Part shown: positions 52,310 through 61,406 of the stretch, piece by piece
Layout: each line of letters begins with the position of its first letter
Position numbering within the stretch: position 1 is the first letter of the stretch
NCBI RefSeq assembly: GCF_958405655.1
Contig: NZ_CATYWO010000005.1
Span: 1-64,000 of the forward strand
Direction of reading: 5' to 3'
Source: Ralstonia condita
Lineage (GTDB): Bacteria; Pseudomonadota; Gammaproteobacteria; Burkholderiales; Burkholderiaceae
DNA: 64,000 nucleotides
Position numbers and translations under genes: made by a program
Notes under the pieces: model-generated
What the model was told of the DNA's origin: nothing
The model's database searches: none
Seen by the model: the letters and a program-made list of their open reading frames with translations, nothing else

Positions 52310-53059
52310 TCAGTGGGCGTCGCCGCAAACCGGGCACGTTGCCTGACGCGCCACGCGCATCGTCGTCCATTCCATCGACAAACCGTCCAGCATCAGCAGG
52401 CGTCCGGTGAGCGAACGTCCGATACCGGCAATCAGTTTGAGCGCCTCCGCAGCCTGCACCGTGCCGACCATGCCGACGAGCGGTGAGAAGACGCCCATCG
52501 TCGCACACGCCACATCGGGCACGGCCTCATCCGGCGGAAACAGGCAGGCGTAGCACGGGCCGCCAGCCCTGGTGTCGAACACGCTGATCTGTCCGTCGAA
52601 GCGGATCGCCGCGCCCGATACCAGCGGCACGCCCGCGCGTACGCAGGCACGATTGGCAGCCTGGCGCGTCGGGAAGTTGTCCGAGCAATCCAGCACGACG
52701 CTGACATCCTGAAGCAGTGCGCCGAAGTCGTCGGCATTGAGCCGGTGCTGCAGGGCGTTGACGCGGACGTCTGGGTTCAGCCGCGCGATCGCCGCCTGCG
52801 CCGATTCGACCTTCGGGCGTCCAACCGACGCTGTCGTATGCAGGATCTGGCGCTGCAGGTTGGTAAGGTCCACCGTGTCGTCGTCGACGATGGTGAGCGT
52901 ACCGACACCCGCCGCCGCCAGGTAGGGCAGGGCAGCTGCGCCCAGCCCCCCCGCGCCGATGACCAGCGCGTGCGCGTCCAGCAGGCGTGTCTGCCCCTCG
53001 ATGCCGATTTCGTCGAGCAGGATATGGCGCGAATAGCGCAACAGTTGTTCGTCGTTCAT
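52310..53059 (-). CDS. moeB: ThiF/MoeB-family adenylyltransferase
   Basis: A 249-aa E1-like enzyme that adenylates the C-terminal glycine of MoaD or ThiS for sulfur transfer in molybdopterin or thiamine synthesis. It has the nucleotide loop GAGGLGAAALPYLAAAG, DTVDLTNLQRQ, a DCSDNFPTR segment and two zinc CxxC pairs (CYAC and CPVC). MoeB and ThiF cannot be separated from sequence alone. ATG 53059 preferred; a TTG four codons upstream is the alternative. Confidence 0.85.
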   Translation of the reverse strand: MNDEQLLRYSRHILLDEIGIEGQTRLLDAHALVIGAGGLGAAALPYLAAAGVGTLTIVDDDTVDLTNLQRQILHTTASVGRPKVESAQAAIARLNPDVRVNALQHRLNADDFGALLQDVSVVLDCSDNFPTRQAANRACVRAGVPLVSGAAIRFDGQISVFDTRAGGPCYACLFPPDEAVPDVACATMGVFSPLVGMVGTVQAAEALKLIAGIGRSLTGRLLMLDGLSMEWTTMRVARQATCPVCGDAH

Positions 53060-53073
53060 GGGGGGGTGCAATG

Positions 53074-53098
53074 AAAAAGGCCGTGCAAAGCACGGCCT
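53074..53098 (-). terminator. Rho-independent terminator between ctpA and moeB
   Basis: Minus-strand stem AGGCCGTGC/GCACGGCCT with a TTT loop and a TTTTT tail. It separates ctpA from moeB even though both face the same way, so moeB is transcribed by read-through or its own promoter. Confidence 0.8.
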
Positions 53099-53130
53099 CG
53101 TAAGTTTGCCAGTCTTGGCCGATGTGTGGA

Positions 53131-54750
53131 TCAGCGGGCGCCAGTCGGCTCAGGCACGGGCTGCACACCGCTGGCCGGGCCTGCCGGCGCCTTCGGTGTG
53201 GCCGGTTCGGAAGCCGGCGCGGCCTTGCCCTTGGGGAGCTTGGCGGGCGCGCTTGACGACTTGGCCGCCGACGACTTCACGGCTTTGTCAGGCACCGCCG
53301 CTGCCGCGGTCTCCAGCACCGATTTCGACCGCTTGACCGGCAGACCCTTCAGGTCGGCAATGGCCTGCTGCAGCATGAAGTCGTCGGTCGAGCCGAATTC
53401 GATGGGCTTCTTGTTGCGTTCCTTTTCCCGCTGTTCCGGCGTCTTCTTGGCGTTTTCTTCTTCCAGGCGGCGCAGTTCTTCGATGCGGCGCTTTTCGCGC
53501 TCGTTCATCTCTGCGACTTCCGATTCCTGCTTGTTATGCAGGTGGCGCTCGGTGTCGATTTCGCGAGTGATCAGCGCGTCATCCGGGTCACCGTCCGGAT
53601 TTTGGTCAACCGGGATATCCGGCCGGATACCCTTGGCCTGGATCGACTTGCCCGACGGCGTGTAGTAGTAGGCGATCGTCAGCTTGATGCCGGTATCGTT
53701 GGACAGCGGCCGCACCGTCTGCACCGAGCCCTTGCCGAAGGTCGTCTTGCCCATCGTCTTGGCACGGTGATGGTCTTGCAGCGCGCCGGCCACGATTTCC
53801 GATGCGGACGCGGTATAGGCGTTGGTCAGCACGATGATCGGCACCGTCTTGAATTCCGGATCCAGGCCGACGAGCGGGTCGGAGTCGAAGTTGCTCAAGC
53901 GGTAGTTGGCGAACGTCGCCTTGTAGGTGCGCTTGGCGTCCGGCACCTGGCCGTTGGTCGAGACCACCGTGACGTCAGGCGGCAGGAAGGCGGCCGCCAC
54001 GCCCACCGCAGCTTGCAGGACGCCGCCGCCGTTGTTGCGCAGATCGAGGATCAGCCCCTTCAGATGGCCGTCCTGATGCGCCAGGTCGTTCAGCTTCTTG
54101 GCCAGATCCGGAACGGTGCGTTCCTGGAAGCTGGTGATCCGAACCCAGGCGAGGTCGTCACCGAGCATCTTTGCCTTGACCGACTGCACCTGGATCTCGG
54201 CGCGCGTGATCGTCACGGGGAACGTACGCTCTTCCTTCTTGCGATAGATGGTGAGCGTGACCTTGGTTCCGGGCGCGCCGCGCATGCGCTTGACGGCTTG
54301 CTCCAGCGGCATGCCCCGCACGGGCTTGTCGTCGATGCGGGTGATCAGGTCGCCGGGCTGCACGCCGGCGCGGAAGGCTGGGGTGTCCTCAATCGGGTTG
54401 ATGACCTTGACCAGGCCATCCTCCTGAGAAATCTCGATGCCCAGACCGGCGAAGCGGCCCTGGGTGCCTTCCTGCAGTTCCTGGAAGTCTTTCTTGTCGA
54501 GATACGCCGAGTGGGGATCAAGGCTGGCGACCATGCCCTTGATGGCTTCGGTGAGGAGCTTGTCGTCGTCCACCGGCTCGACGTATTCGCGCTTGATCTG
54601 ACCAAAGATGTCGGCCATCAGGCGGAGCTTTTCCAGCGGTAGCGGCCCTACCGTCGCGTTCTGCGCGGTGGCGGAGAGCTGGAGCGTCGCCAGAACCCCG
54701 GTAACGAGGCCAATGGCGATCAAGCTGATGTTCTTGAGCGAAGTTCGCAT
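53131..54750 (-). CDS. ctpA: S41-family C-terminal processing peptidase
   Basis: Periplasmic serine protease, 539 aa, that trims or degrades envelope proteins. N-terminal signal/anchor (about 8-28), PDZ domain (about 90-170, GLGIEISQEDGLVKV), and the S41 core with the nucleophile Ser in NAYTASASEIVAGAL and the base Lys in GKTTFGKGSVQ. A charged helical segment and a Lys/Ala/Pro-rich tail of about 80 residues follow, longer than in compact CtpA proteins. ATG 54750 preferred. Confidence 0.93.
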   Translation of the reverse strand: MRTSLKNISLIAIGLVTGVLATLQLSATAQNATVGPLPLEKLRLMADIFGQIKREYVEPVDDDKLLTEAIKGMVASLDPHSAYLDKKDFQELQEGTQGRFAGLGIEISQEDGLVKVINPIEDTPAFRAGVQPGDLITRIDDKPVRGMPLEQAVKRMRGAPGTKVTLTIYRKKEERTFPVTITRAEIQVQSVKAKMLGDDLAWVRITSFQERTVPDLAKKLNDLAHQDGHLKGLILDLRNNGGGVLQAAVGVAAAFLPPDVTVVSTNGQVPDAKRTYKATFANYRLSNFDSDPLVGLDPEFKTVPIIVLTNAYTASASEIVAGALQDHHRAKTMGKTTFGKGSVQTVRPLSNDTGIKLTIAYYYTPSGKSIQAKGIRPDIPVDQNPDGDPDDALITREIDTERHLHNKQESEVAEMNEREKRRIEELRRLEEENAKKTPEQREKERNKKPIEFGSTDDFMLQQAIADLKGLPVKRSKSVLETAAAAVPDKAVKSSAAKSSSAPAKLPKGKAAPASEPATPKAPAGPASGVQPVPEPTGAR

Positions 54751-54868
54751 GTGTCGAGGGCAGACGTGGAAACGGTAGATAAACTTGACCCGGGATAGCT
54801 CGCGCACATCCCGGGTAACAGGCTTCGACAGTATAAAGGTGTTGGAGTGCCCAGCGCCTCGTTACGGC

Positions 54869-55615
54869 TTATTTCGACTTGCCCTGGCTGGCCACTGCCG
54901 CAAGCGACGCGGCAATCGCATCCTGATCGCCCAGGTAGTAATGGCGGATCGGCTTGAGGTTGGCGTCCAGTTCATACACCAGCGGCGTGCCATTCGGAAT
55001 GTTCAAGCCGACGATGTCAGCGTCCGAAATGCCGTCCAGGTACTTCACCAAGGCGCGGATGCTGTTGCCGTGCGCGGCAATTACAACACGCTTGCCGCTC
55101 CGGATGGCGGGGGCAATCGACTCGTCCCACAGCGGCAACACGCGCGCGACGGTGTCCTTGAGGCATTCGCTCAGAGGCACCTGTTCGCGCGTCAGGCCCG
55201 CGTAGCGCGGATTGCCGAAGACGTCGTTCGTGGCGCCGGGCTCGAGGGCGGGCGGCGGCGTATCGTAGCTGCGACGCCAGATCAGGACCTGCTCGTCGCC
55301 ATATTGCGCGGCGGTTTCGGCCTTGTTCAGGCCCGACAGCGCGCCGTAGTGGCGCTCGTTCAGGCGCCATTCGTTGCGTGTCGGGATCCACATCAGATCC
55401 ATTTCATCCTGCACGTGCCACAGCGTGCGGATCGCGCGCTTGAGCACCGAGGTGTAGGCCAGGTCGAACGTAAAGCCGGCCTCGCGCAGCAGGCGGCCGC
55501 CTTGCCGGGCCTGGGCGATGCCCGTGTCGGTCAGGTCGACGTCGACCCAGCCAGTAAAGCGGTTCTCCAGGTTCCACGTTGATTCGCCGTGGCGGATAAG
55601 GACGAGCTTATGCAT
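54869..55615 (-). CDS. gpmA: 2,3-bisphosphoglycerate-dependent phosphoglycerate mutase
   Basis: Glycolytic enzyme (248 aa) that interconverts 3- and 2-phosphoglycerate. LIRHGESTWN with the phospho-His, the EWRLNERHYGALSGLNK block, AAHGNSIRALVKYL and VPLSECLKDTVARV identify it. ATG 55615 preferred; an ATG three codons upstream is possible. Divergent from the rhodanese gene. Confidence 0.96.
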   Translation of the reverse strand: MHKLVLIRHGESTWNLENRFTGWVDVDLTDTGIAQARQGGRLLREAGFTFDLAYTSVLKRAIRTLWHVQDEMDLMWIPTRNEWRLNERHYGALSGLNKAETAAQYGDEQVLIWRRSYDTPPPALEPGATNDVFGNPRYAGLTREQVPLSECLKDTVARVLPLWDESIAPAIRSGKRVVIAAHGNSIRALVKYLDGISDADIVGLNIPNGTPLVYELDANLKPIRHYYLGDQDAIAASLAAVASQGKSK

Positions 55616-55779
55616 GACTGCCATGATGAGAAGTGAGAAAAACTGCGTGCCGGGCCTGCGCCGATGTGTGGAGGCTTTATCGTGTGGCCGTCGAAACCGA
55701 CTATTTTATAATGCCGCCGGCGCGAGGCGCCCGAACCGTTCGGATGACGCCAGCCCGACTCCTCCAGGAAACCGATACC

Positions 55780-56202
55780 GTGAAGTTCTTCGCCGATTAC
55801 AACAACCTTGCACTGCTTGCCGTCGCTATCGTTTCGGGCGGGCTGCTGGTCTGGTCGTCCGTCCAGCGCCGCATTGCGGGCGGCGGTGGCGCCAAGCTGA
55901 GCGCCTCCGCGGCAACCCAGCTCATCAACCGCCGCAATGCCATCGTGGTGGACGTGCGTGAAAGCGGCGAATACGCCGCCGGTCATTTGCCGCAAGCCAA
56001 GCATGCACCGCTTGGTGAACTGGAAGGCAAGGCCGGCAGCCTTGCAAAGAATAAAGAGACCCCCATCATCCTCGTGTGCCAGACCGGCCAGCGTGCCGGG
56101 CGGGCTCAAGCGGTCCTGAAGCGGGCCGGTTACAGTGAGGTCTATTCGCTCGAAGGTGGATTGGCCGCCTGGCAGCAGGCCGGTCTTCCGGTCGTCAAAT
56201 AA
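55780..56202 (+). CDS. Membrane-anchored rhodanese-like sulfurtransferase
   Basis: A 140-aa protein with an N-terminal membrane helix (about 10-26) and one rhodanese domain with the active Cys in VCQTGQRAGRA. GTG 55780 follows CAGGAA; upstream frame is shadow. It is 18 bases before grxC, and this pairing is common ahead of secB in proteobacteria. It resembles E. coli YibN. Confidence 0.88.
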   Translation: MKFFADYNNLALLAVAIVSGGLLVWSSVQRRIAGGGGAKLSASAATQLINRRNAIVVDVRESGEYAAGHLPQAKHAPLGELEGKAGSLAKNKETPIILVCQTGQRAGRAQAVLKRAGYSEVYSLEGGLAAWQQAGLPVVK

Positions 56203-56220
56203 GACAGCGAGGATTGATGT

Positions 56221-56478
56221 ATGGCGCACGTGGTCATGTACAGCACCACCGTCTGCCCTTATTGCGTGGCAGCGGAAAAACTCCTGAAGCAGCGCGGTGT
56301 CGAGCAGATTGAAAAGATCCTGATCGACCGCGAACCCGGCAAGCGCGAAGAGATGATGACGCGTACCAACCGCCGTACCGTGCCGCAAATCTATATCGAC
56401 GATCGCCACATCGGCGGCTTCGACGATCTGTCGGCACTGGATCGTGAAGGTGGGCTGGTGCCCCTGCTCGCCGTCTGA
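56221..56478 (+). CDS. grxC: Glutaredoxin 3
   Basis: An 85-aa glutaredoxin with the dithiol active site CPYC (residues 12-15), the cis-Pro in RRTVPQIYI and the glutathione-binding GGFDDL. It reduces disulfides and deglutathionylates proteins at the expense of glutathione, whose synthesis genes are also in this window. Confidence 0.95.
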   Translation: MAHVVMYSTTVCPYCVAAEKLLKQRGVEQIEKILIDREPGKREEMMTRTNRRTVPQIYIDDRHIGGFDDLSALDREGGLVPLLAV

Positions 56479-56640
56479 TTTCGCGGCAGGGCACTCCATG
56501 AAAACGCCCGGCTTCGACCGGGCGTTGGACTTTTGGGCCGACTCGCGTGGTGGGCCCGATTGCGTCATGTACCATACGCGTTTCGCGCGCCGGGCAGGTT
56601 CCGCAGCGCACCGATCACACCCCTATTTCCAAGGCGAGTC

Positions 56641-57159
56641 ATGAGCGACCAGCAACAGCAGCAACCGGGCCAGGACGGCCAGCCATTCTTCAACATTCAG
56701 CGCGTCTACCTGAAGGATCTGTCGCTGGAGCAGCCGAACTCGCCGCACATCTTCCTCGAGCAAGAGCAGCCGACGGTGGAAGTGCAGGTGGACGTCTCCG
56801 CCTCGCAACTGGCCGAAGGCGTGTTTGAAGTGACCGTCATCGGCACGGTGACGACCAAGGTGCAAGAGAAGGTTGCGTTCCTGGTGGAAGCCAAGCAAGC
56901 GGGCATCTTCGATATCCGCAATGTGCCGGCCGAGCAGATGGACCCGCTGCTGGGCATCGCCTGCCCGACCATCGTGTACCCGTACCTGCGCTCGAACATT
57001 GCCGACACCATCGGTCGCGCCGGGTTCCAGCCGATCCACTTGGCCGAGATCAACTTCCAGGCACTGTACGAGCAGCGCCTGGCAGCCGCCATGGAGCAGG
57101 CACAGGCCGCAGGCGGTAGCGGTCTGGTGATGCCGGACGGCTCGAAGGCGACCCATTAA
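56641..57159 (+). CDS. secB: Protein-export chaperone SecB
   Basis: A 172-aa tetrameric chaperone that holds preproteins unfolded and delivers them to SecA. FNIQRVYLKDLSLEQPNSP, GIFDIRNV and the IACPTIVYPYLRSNIAD block are typical. A hairpin near 56500-56526 separates it from grxC but lacks a T-run. A terminator follows. Confidence 0.96.
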   Translation: MSDQQQQQPGQDGQPFFNIQRVYLKDLSLEQPNSPHIFLEQEQPTVEVQVDVSASQLAEGVFEVTVIGTVTTKVQEKVAFLVEAKQAGIFDIRNVPAEQMDPLLGIACPTIVYPYLRSNIADTIGRAGFQPIHLAEINFQALYEQRLAAAMEQAQAAGGSGLVMPDGSKATH

Positions 57160-57182
57160 GCACGAGGCGCCCTGCGCCAGAA

Positions 57183-57219
57183 GCCCGCGCCGGCCACACG
57201 CTTGCGCGGGCATTTTTTC
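57183..57219 (+). terminator. Rho-independent terminator
   Basis: Stem GCCCGCGC/GCGCGGGC with a 13-base loop and ATTTTTTCG tail, after secB. Confidence 0.8.
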
Positions 57220-57243
57220 GTCTGATCGATAGTGAACAAGCGC

Positions 57244-58260
57244 ATGCGAATTTCCGTTCTGGGCGCCGGCGCCTGGGGTACCGCCCTGGCCAGCCATGCC
57301 GCGCAATCGCACGATGTCGTGCTGTGGGGCCGCGACGACAGTCTCGTCGCGCAGATGGCCGCCACACATGTCAATGCGACGTATCTGCCCGGCATTGCGC
57401 TGCAGGCGCCGCTGCGGTTCGATGCCAACCTGCAATCAGCGCTCGACCATGCCGCAGGAGACGATGCGCTCGCCGTCATTGCTTCGCCTGTCGCCGGGCT
57501 CGCGGATCTGACGCGTGCGATTGCGGCGCACAGCGGTGTGCGCAACGTGATCTGGCTGTGCAAGGGTTTCGATCCCGAGACTGGTGCGCTCCCGCACGCC
57601 ATCGTCGCCGAGGTGCTGGCGCAGACCGGTCGCACCGACCTGGCCGTGGGCGTGCTTTCGGGCCCGAGCTTTGCCAAGGAGGTGGCGCAGGGGCTGCCGT
57701 GCGCGATGACGGTCGCTTCCACCAGTGAGGCGCTGTGCAAGCTCACCCAGCGCGCCTTTCACCATCACGCGATGCGCGTCTATGGGAGCGACGACCTTGT
57801 CGGCGTGGAGGTCGGTGGCGCGGTCAAGAATGTGCTGGCCATCGCGACGGGTGCGGCCGATGGCCTGGGACTCGGCCTGAATGCGCGCGCTGCGCTCGTC
57901 ACGCGCGGTCTGGCGGAGATGACGCGCCTGGGGCTGGCGCTCGGCGGCCGTCCGGAAACGTTCATGGGTCTGACGGGCATGGGCGACCTGCTCCTCACCG
58001 CCACCGGTGATCTCTCGCGCAATCGCGCCGTGGGTATGCAGCTCGCCCAGGGCCGGACGCTGGATGACATCCTGCGCAGCCTCGGCCACGTTGCCGAGGG
58101 CGTGCGCTGCGCTCGGGCTGTTGCTGCGTTGGCGCGCGCAAGGGGCGTCGACATGCCCATCACCTTTACGGTGTGCGAAGTCCTGTTCGAGGGCCTCGCG
58201 CCGGCGCGTGCGGTTGAGCGCCTGCTGCAGCGCGACGCCAAGTCGGAGTCGGCCCGCTAG
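57244..58260 (+). CDS. gpsA: Glycerol-3-phosphate dehydrogenase [NAD(P)+]
   Basis: Cytosolic enzyme (338 aa) that reduces dihydroxyacetone phosphate to sn-glycerol 3-phosphate for phospholipid synthesis. The N-terminal nucleotide-binding VLGAGAWGTAL, the GPSFAKEVAQGLP motif, the catalytic Lys in EVGGAVKNVLAIATG and GLTGMGDLLLT are all intact. ATG 57244 is chosen; a GTG four codons earlier (57232) is an alternative, and neither has a strong ribosome site. Confidence 0.95.
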   Translation: MRISVLGAGAWGTALASHAAQSHDVVLWGRDDSLVAQMAATHVNATYLPGIALQAPLRFDANLQSALDHAAGDDALAVIASPVAGLADLTRAIAAHSGVRNVIWLCKGFDPETGALPHAIVAEVLAQTGRTDLAVGVLSGPSFAKEVAQGLPCAMTVASTSEALCKLTQRAFHHHAMRVYGSDDLVGVEVGGAVKNVLAIATGAADGLGLGLNARAALVTRGLAEMTRLGLALGGRPETFMGLTGMGDLLLTATGDLSRNRAVGMQLAQGRTLDDILRSLGHVAEGVRCARAVAALARARGVDMPITFTVCEVLFEGLAPARAVERLLQRDAKSESAR

Positions 58261-58296
58261 GACAAGTGGTCCGGCTGGAGGCGGGCGGCATCCGGC

Positions 58297-58767
58297 TCAG
58301 GCGCCGCCTGCGAACCCGTGTTGCCGCCAGGCTTCAAAGACCACGACCGCCACGGTATTCGACAGATTCAGGCTGCGGTTGTTGGGCCGCATCGGCAGGC
58401 GGATGCGTTGCGACGGCGGAAAGGATTCGCGGCGCGCTTCCGAGAGGCCACGGGTTTCCGAGCCGAACACAAACCAGTCGCCCGGCTGGAACGCCAGGCT
58501 CGCGAACGGTGTCGAGCCACGCGTGGTCAGTGCGAACATGCGTGCCGCATCCGGTTGCGCGTCGCGCAGAAACGCCTCCCAGTCGGCGTGCACGCGCATC
58601 GTTGCGTACTCGTGATAGTCAAGACCGGCGCGTCGCATGCGGGCATCTTCGAGCGGAAAGCCCAGGGGTTCGATCAGGTGCAACTGTGCGCCGGTGTTTG
58701 CGCACAGGCGGATCACATTGCCGGTGTTCGGCGGGATTTCGGGCTCGACGAGGACGACGTTGAACAT
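58297..58767 (-). CDS. trmL: tRNA (cytidine(34)-2'-O)-methyltransferase
   Basis: A 156-aa SPOUT-class methyltransferase that modifies the wobble base of tRNA-Leu isoacceptors. EPEIPPNTGNVIRLCANTG, GSETRGL and the knot-forming IRLPMRPNNRSLNLSNTVAV (two adjacent motifs, IRLPMRPNNRSLN and LSNTVAV) are family signatures. Length matches E. coli TrmL (157 aa). Confidence 0.95.
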   Translation of the reverse strand: MFNVVLVEPEIPPNTGNVIRLCANTGAQLHLIEPLGFPLEDARMRRAGLDYHEYATMRVHADWEAFLRDAQPDAARMFALTTRGSTPFASLAFQPGDWFVFGSETRGLSEARRESFPPSQRIRLPMRPNNRSLNLSNTVAVVVFEAWRQHGFAGGA

Positions 58768-58875
58768 GATGGCGGCAAGAGAGCTTGGGCGGCGAGCTTA
58801 TCCAGATTGCAAAGGGTTGTCATCCCGCCACAGCCTTCCGGCAAGCCTGCGACACAATGCCGCATAAGCATGCAG

Positions 58876-59598
58876 TCAGGGCGTACGCAAGGCGACCACA
58901 TTGGTGACGCATGCCGCGCCCGCGCGCTTGAGTTGCGTGGCGATTTCACCGAGCGTGGATCCCGTGGTCATGACATCGTCGACGACCCCGATGTGCTGCC
59001 CCGCCACGCGTGCCGGGTCTGTTACTTCAAAGGCGCCGCGCAGATTGGCCAAGCGTTCCGCCCGGTCCAGCGTGACTTGCGCTGGATTGTCGCGTACCCG
59101 GCGTAGCCCGTCTGCATGTGCAGGAATGCCAAGCCGCTTGCTCAAGCGGCGGGTGATCTCCCACGCCTGGTTATAACCGCGCGAGCGCAGGCGGGCTGCC
59201 GAGAGCGGCACAGGCAGGAGCAGGTCCGGCATGCGGCCAGGCGCGGCGACGAGCACGTCGCTCAAGCGCGCTGCCAGCCAGCTCGCAAGCGGCAATTCGG
59301 CCCGAAACTTCAATCCCGTGATGAGATGGTCCAGAGGCCAGGTGTAGTCGGCGATGACGACCGTAGTGTCGTAATCTGGCGCGCCGGCCAGGCATGTCGG
59401 GCAATGCCGGGCGCGCAGACGCGCTTCGAGGGGGGTGGCGCACTGCACGCAGCGGCGCCGATGCAGCAGAGGGGCGAGGTCCTCCGTACAGCCTGCGCAC
59501 ACCAGCTCTTGTTGTACCGCGCCGCACAGCGCACAGGCACACGGGAGCAGATGCCGCAGACGGGCGTGAAGCCACGCATTCAACCGGGAGTGGGGCAT
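58876..59598 (-). CDS. comF: ComF-family phosphoribosyltransferase-like competence protein
   Basis: A 240-aa protein with an N-terminal zinc-finger region (CALCGAV, CAGC, CVQC, CPTC pairs) and a C-terminal phosphoribosyltransferase fold ending in VVDDVMTTGST. ComF proteins support DNA uptake during natural transformation in several bacteria. ATG 59598 is used; a GTG four codons upstream is possible. Divergent from the methyltransferase gene. Confidence 0.88.
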   Translation of the reverse strand: MPHSRLNAWLHARLRHLLPCACALCGAVQQELVCAGCTEDLAPLLHRRRCVQCATPLEARLRARHCPTCLAGAPDYDTTVVIADYTWPLDHLITGLKFRAELPLASWLAARLSDVLVAAPGRMPDLLLPVPLSAARLRSRGYNQAWEITRRLSKRLGIPAHADGLRRVRDNPAQVTLDRAERLANLRGAFEVTDPARVAGQHIGVVDDVMTTGSTLGEIATQLKRAGAACVTNVVALRTP

Positions 59599-59705
59599 GG
59601 AAAAAGCCACTATCCAAGCCGGTTTCCAGCACTGGCGCCATCAGACAACGCCCAAAACAACCGGCCGGTATACTTGCGAGCCGCAGCTCCCGCCCTGTCT
59701 TGCTG

Positions 59706-60647
59706 ATGTCCGATCCCATCCTCACCCGTCCTGCCGCTTTGCGGCGCGCCTTCGATCGTCGCGCCAAGCGCTTTGCCGACGTGGATTTCCTGCTGCGCGA
59801 AGTGGGGGCTCGGATGCAGGACCGGCTCTCCTACATCAAGATGGCGCCAGGGCGTGCGCTAGACATCGGCTGCGGCCTGGGGCAAGGGCTGGCGGTGCTG
59901 CGAGCCCAGTACCCGGACGCGCAGATCTGCGGTGTGGACTGGTCGGCCGCCATGCTGGCGCGGGCGCGGCAACTTGATCCGCAGCGAACCGATGCCGGCT
60001 GGCTTGGCCGGCTGCTCAAGAAACGGCCCGTGTTCGACTTCGTTCAGGCCGATTTTCGTGCCCTGCCGTTTGCCAGCGCCTCGTTTGACCTGCTGTGGTC
60101 GAACCTTGCGCTGCATTGGGACCCCGCCCCGCACGCGATCTTCCCGGAATGGCACCGTATTACGGCCGAGGGCGGTTTGCTGATGTTCAGCCTGTTCGGT
60201 CCCGACACCCTGCGCGAACTGCGCAGTGCACTGGCGGGTATCGACGGGGACGTTCACACGCTGCGCTTCGTCGACATGCACGACATTGGCGACATGCTGG
60301 TCCATGGCCGCTGGTCCACGCCCGTGATGGACATGGAACAGCTCACCATCACTTACGAGTCGCCGCAGGCGCTGCTGGCCGACGTCCACCTGCTGGGCGG
60401 CATGGCCGGCCTCACGGATGACGATGGCCGGAATCTGGCCGGCGCGGGCCTGCACACGCCGCGCTGGCGCCAGCGGCTATTCGACGCGCTTGACGCACAG
60501 CGCAACGCCGACGGTGTGATTCCACTGACCTTCGAAGTCGTCTACGGCCATGCCTGGAAGCTGGCACCCAGTCCGCGTCAGGCGCTGGACGAGCACGGCC
60601 GCGCCATGATTCCGGTTGATCAGATCGGACGCAAACCGCGCGCCTGA
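59706..60647 (+). CDS. BioC-like SAM-dependent methyltransferase
   Basis: A 313-aa class I methyltransferase with the SAM-binding ALDIGCGLGQGL, the acidic loop CGVDWS and NLALHWDPAP after strand 4, typical of malonyl-ACP O-methyltransferase BioC. No other biotin gene is adjacent, though birA is in the window, so the biotin role is likely rather than certain. The frame upstream of ATG 59706 is shadow of comF. Confidence 0.75.
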   Translation: MSDPILTRPAALRRAFDRRAKRFADVDFLLREVGARMQDRLSYIKMAPGRALDIGCGLGQGLAVLRAQYPDAQICGVDWSAAMLARARQLDPQRTDAGWLGRLLKKRPVFDFVQADFRALPFASASFDLLWSNLALHWDPAPHAIFPEWHRITAEGGLLMFSLFGPDTLRELRSALAGIDGDVHTLRFVDMHDIGDMLVHGRWSTPVMDMEQLTITYESPQALLADVHLLGGMAGLTDDDGRNLAGAGLHTPRWRQRLFDALDAQRNADGVIPLTFEVVYGHAWKLAPSPRQALDEHGRAMIPVDQIGRKPRA

Positions 60648-60718
60648 GGCGCATTTCGGCCCGGCAACGGCATCGGCGCCACCTTGTCAAGCCGGGACTT
60701 GCATAAAGGCGCTTCACC

Positions 60719-60748
60719 TTGTTTGGGGTCAATGGCCGTGCCTATAAT
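60719..60748 (+). promoter_or_regulatory. Promoter of the DUF2244-cox operon
   Basis: TTGTTT (60719-60724) and a perfect TATAAT (60743-60748) with an 18-base spacer. The transcript would start about 85 bases before the DUF2244-like gene. Confidence 0.6.
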
Positions 60749-60841
60749 GCGCCAGTTTGTCGCAGCAGTCCCCCAAAGGCCTTTCCCGTTTTTTGCCACG
60801 GGCGAACCGACCGGGTATGCATCCGAGGCAGGAGTGGTTCT

Positions 60842-61357
60842 ATGCAGGACATTGGAATCGCGCTCCAGCCAGCATGCGGCGCCTCCACCATCCCGGAATC
60901 GCCGCGGAAGAACTGGCTCTTGAAGCGAAACTGTTCGCTTTCACCCCGCCAGGTCGGCTGGTTCTACCTCTCGATTGTCATTCTCTCGTTCGCGATCGCT
61001 ACATTCTTTACGTGGCAGGGCGCGTGGTTTGTGCTGCCTTTCTCCGGACTCGAGGTGGCATGCCTGGGCTGGGCGTTGCTGTACCATGCCCGGCATGCCT
61101 CCGATTACGAGCACATCCGGCTGGACGCGGACAGGTTGGTGGTGGAACAGGTCTCTGCAGGCCGGAAGGCATGCCACGAGTTCAACGCACGATGGGTACG
61201 CGTTGAACTGAAGGGACCGCTGCGGGAGCAGGTCGCGCTGTGTTCGAGCGGCCGCGTCGTTCGGATAGGACGGTATCTCGATCCTGCCGGGCGGCGGCGG
61301 CTCGCAGACGAGCTTTCCCGGTGTTTGGGACTTGGGTCGCCACCCCATGTTCCGTGA
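60842..61357 (+). CDS. DUF2244-family membrane protein
   Basis: A 171-aa protein with two membrane helices (about 36-55 and 60-80) and a soluble C-terminal part, in the pattern of DUF2244 proteins (NCSLSPRQ, LPFSGLEVACLGWALLYHARHA split over two motifs, and a C-terminal RIGRYL). Genes of this family commonly precede coxB in proteobacteria, suggesting a role in oxidase assembly, but none is proven. Confidence 0.82.
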   Translation: MQDIGIALQPACGASTIPESPRKNWLLKRNCSLSPRQVGWFYLSIVILSFAIATFFTWQGAWFVLPFSGLEVACLGWALLYHARHASDYEHIRLDADRLVVEQVSAGRKACHEFNARWVRVELKGPLREQVALCSSGRVVRIGRYLDPAGRRRLADELSRCLGLGSPPHVP

Positions 61358-61406
61358 GTCTCGCGCCGGGGCAGAGTGGAATCTGTAAATTGTGGGACAA
61401 CGAAAA

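Noticed and set aside
56502..56526. AACGCCCGG/CCGGGCGTT hairpin between grxC and secB as terminator
   Set aside because: The T-run is displaced and interrupted; at most a weak or partial terminator.
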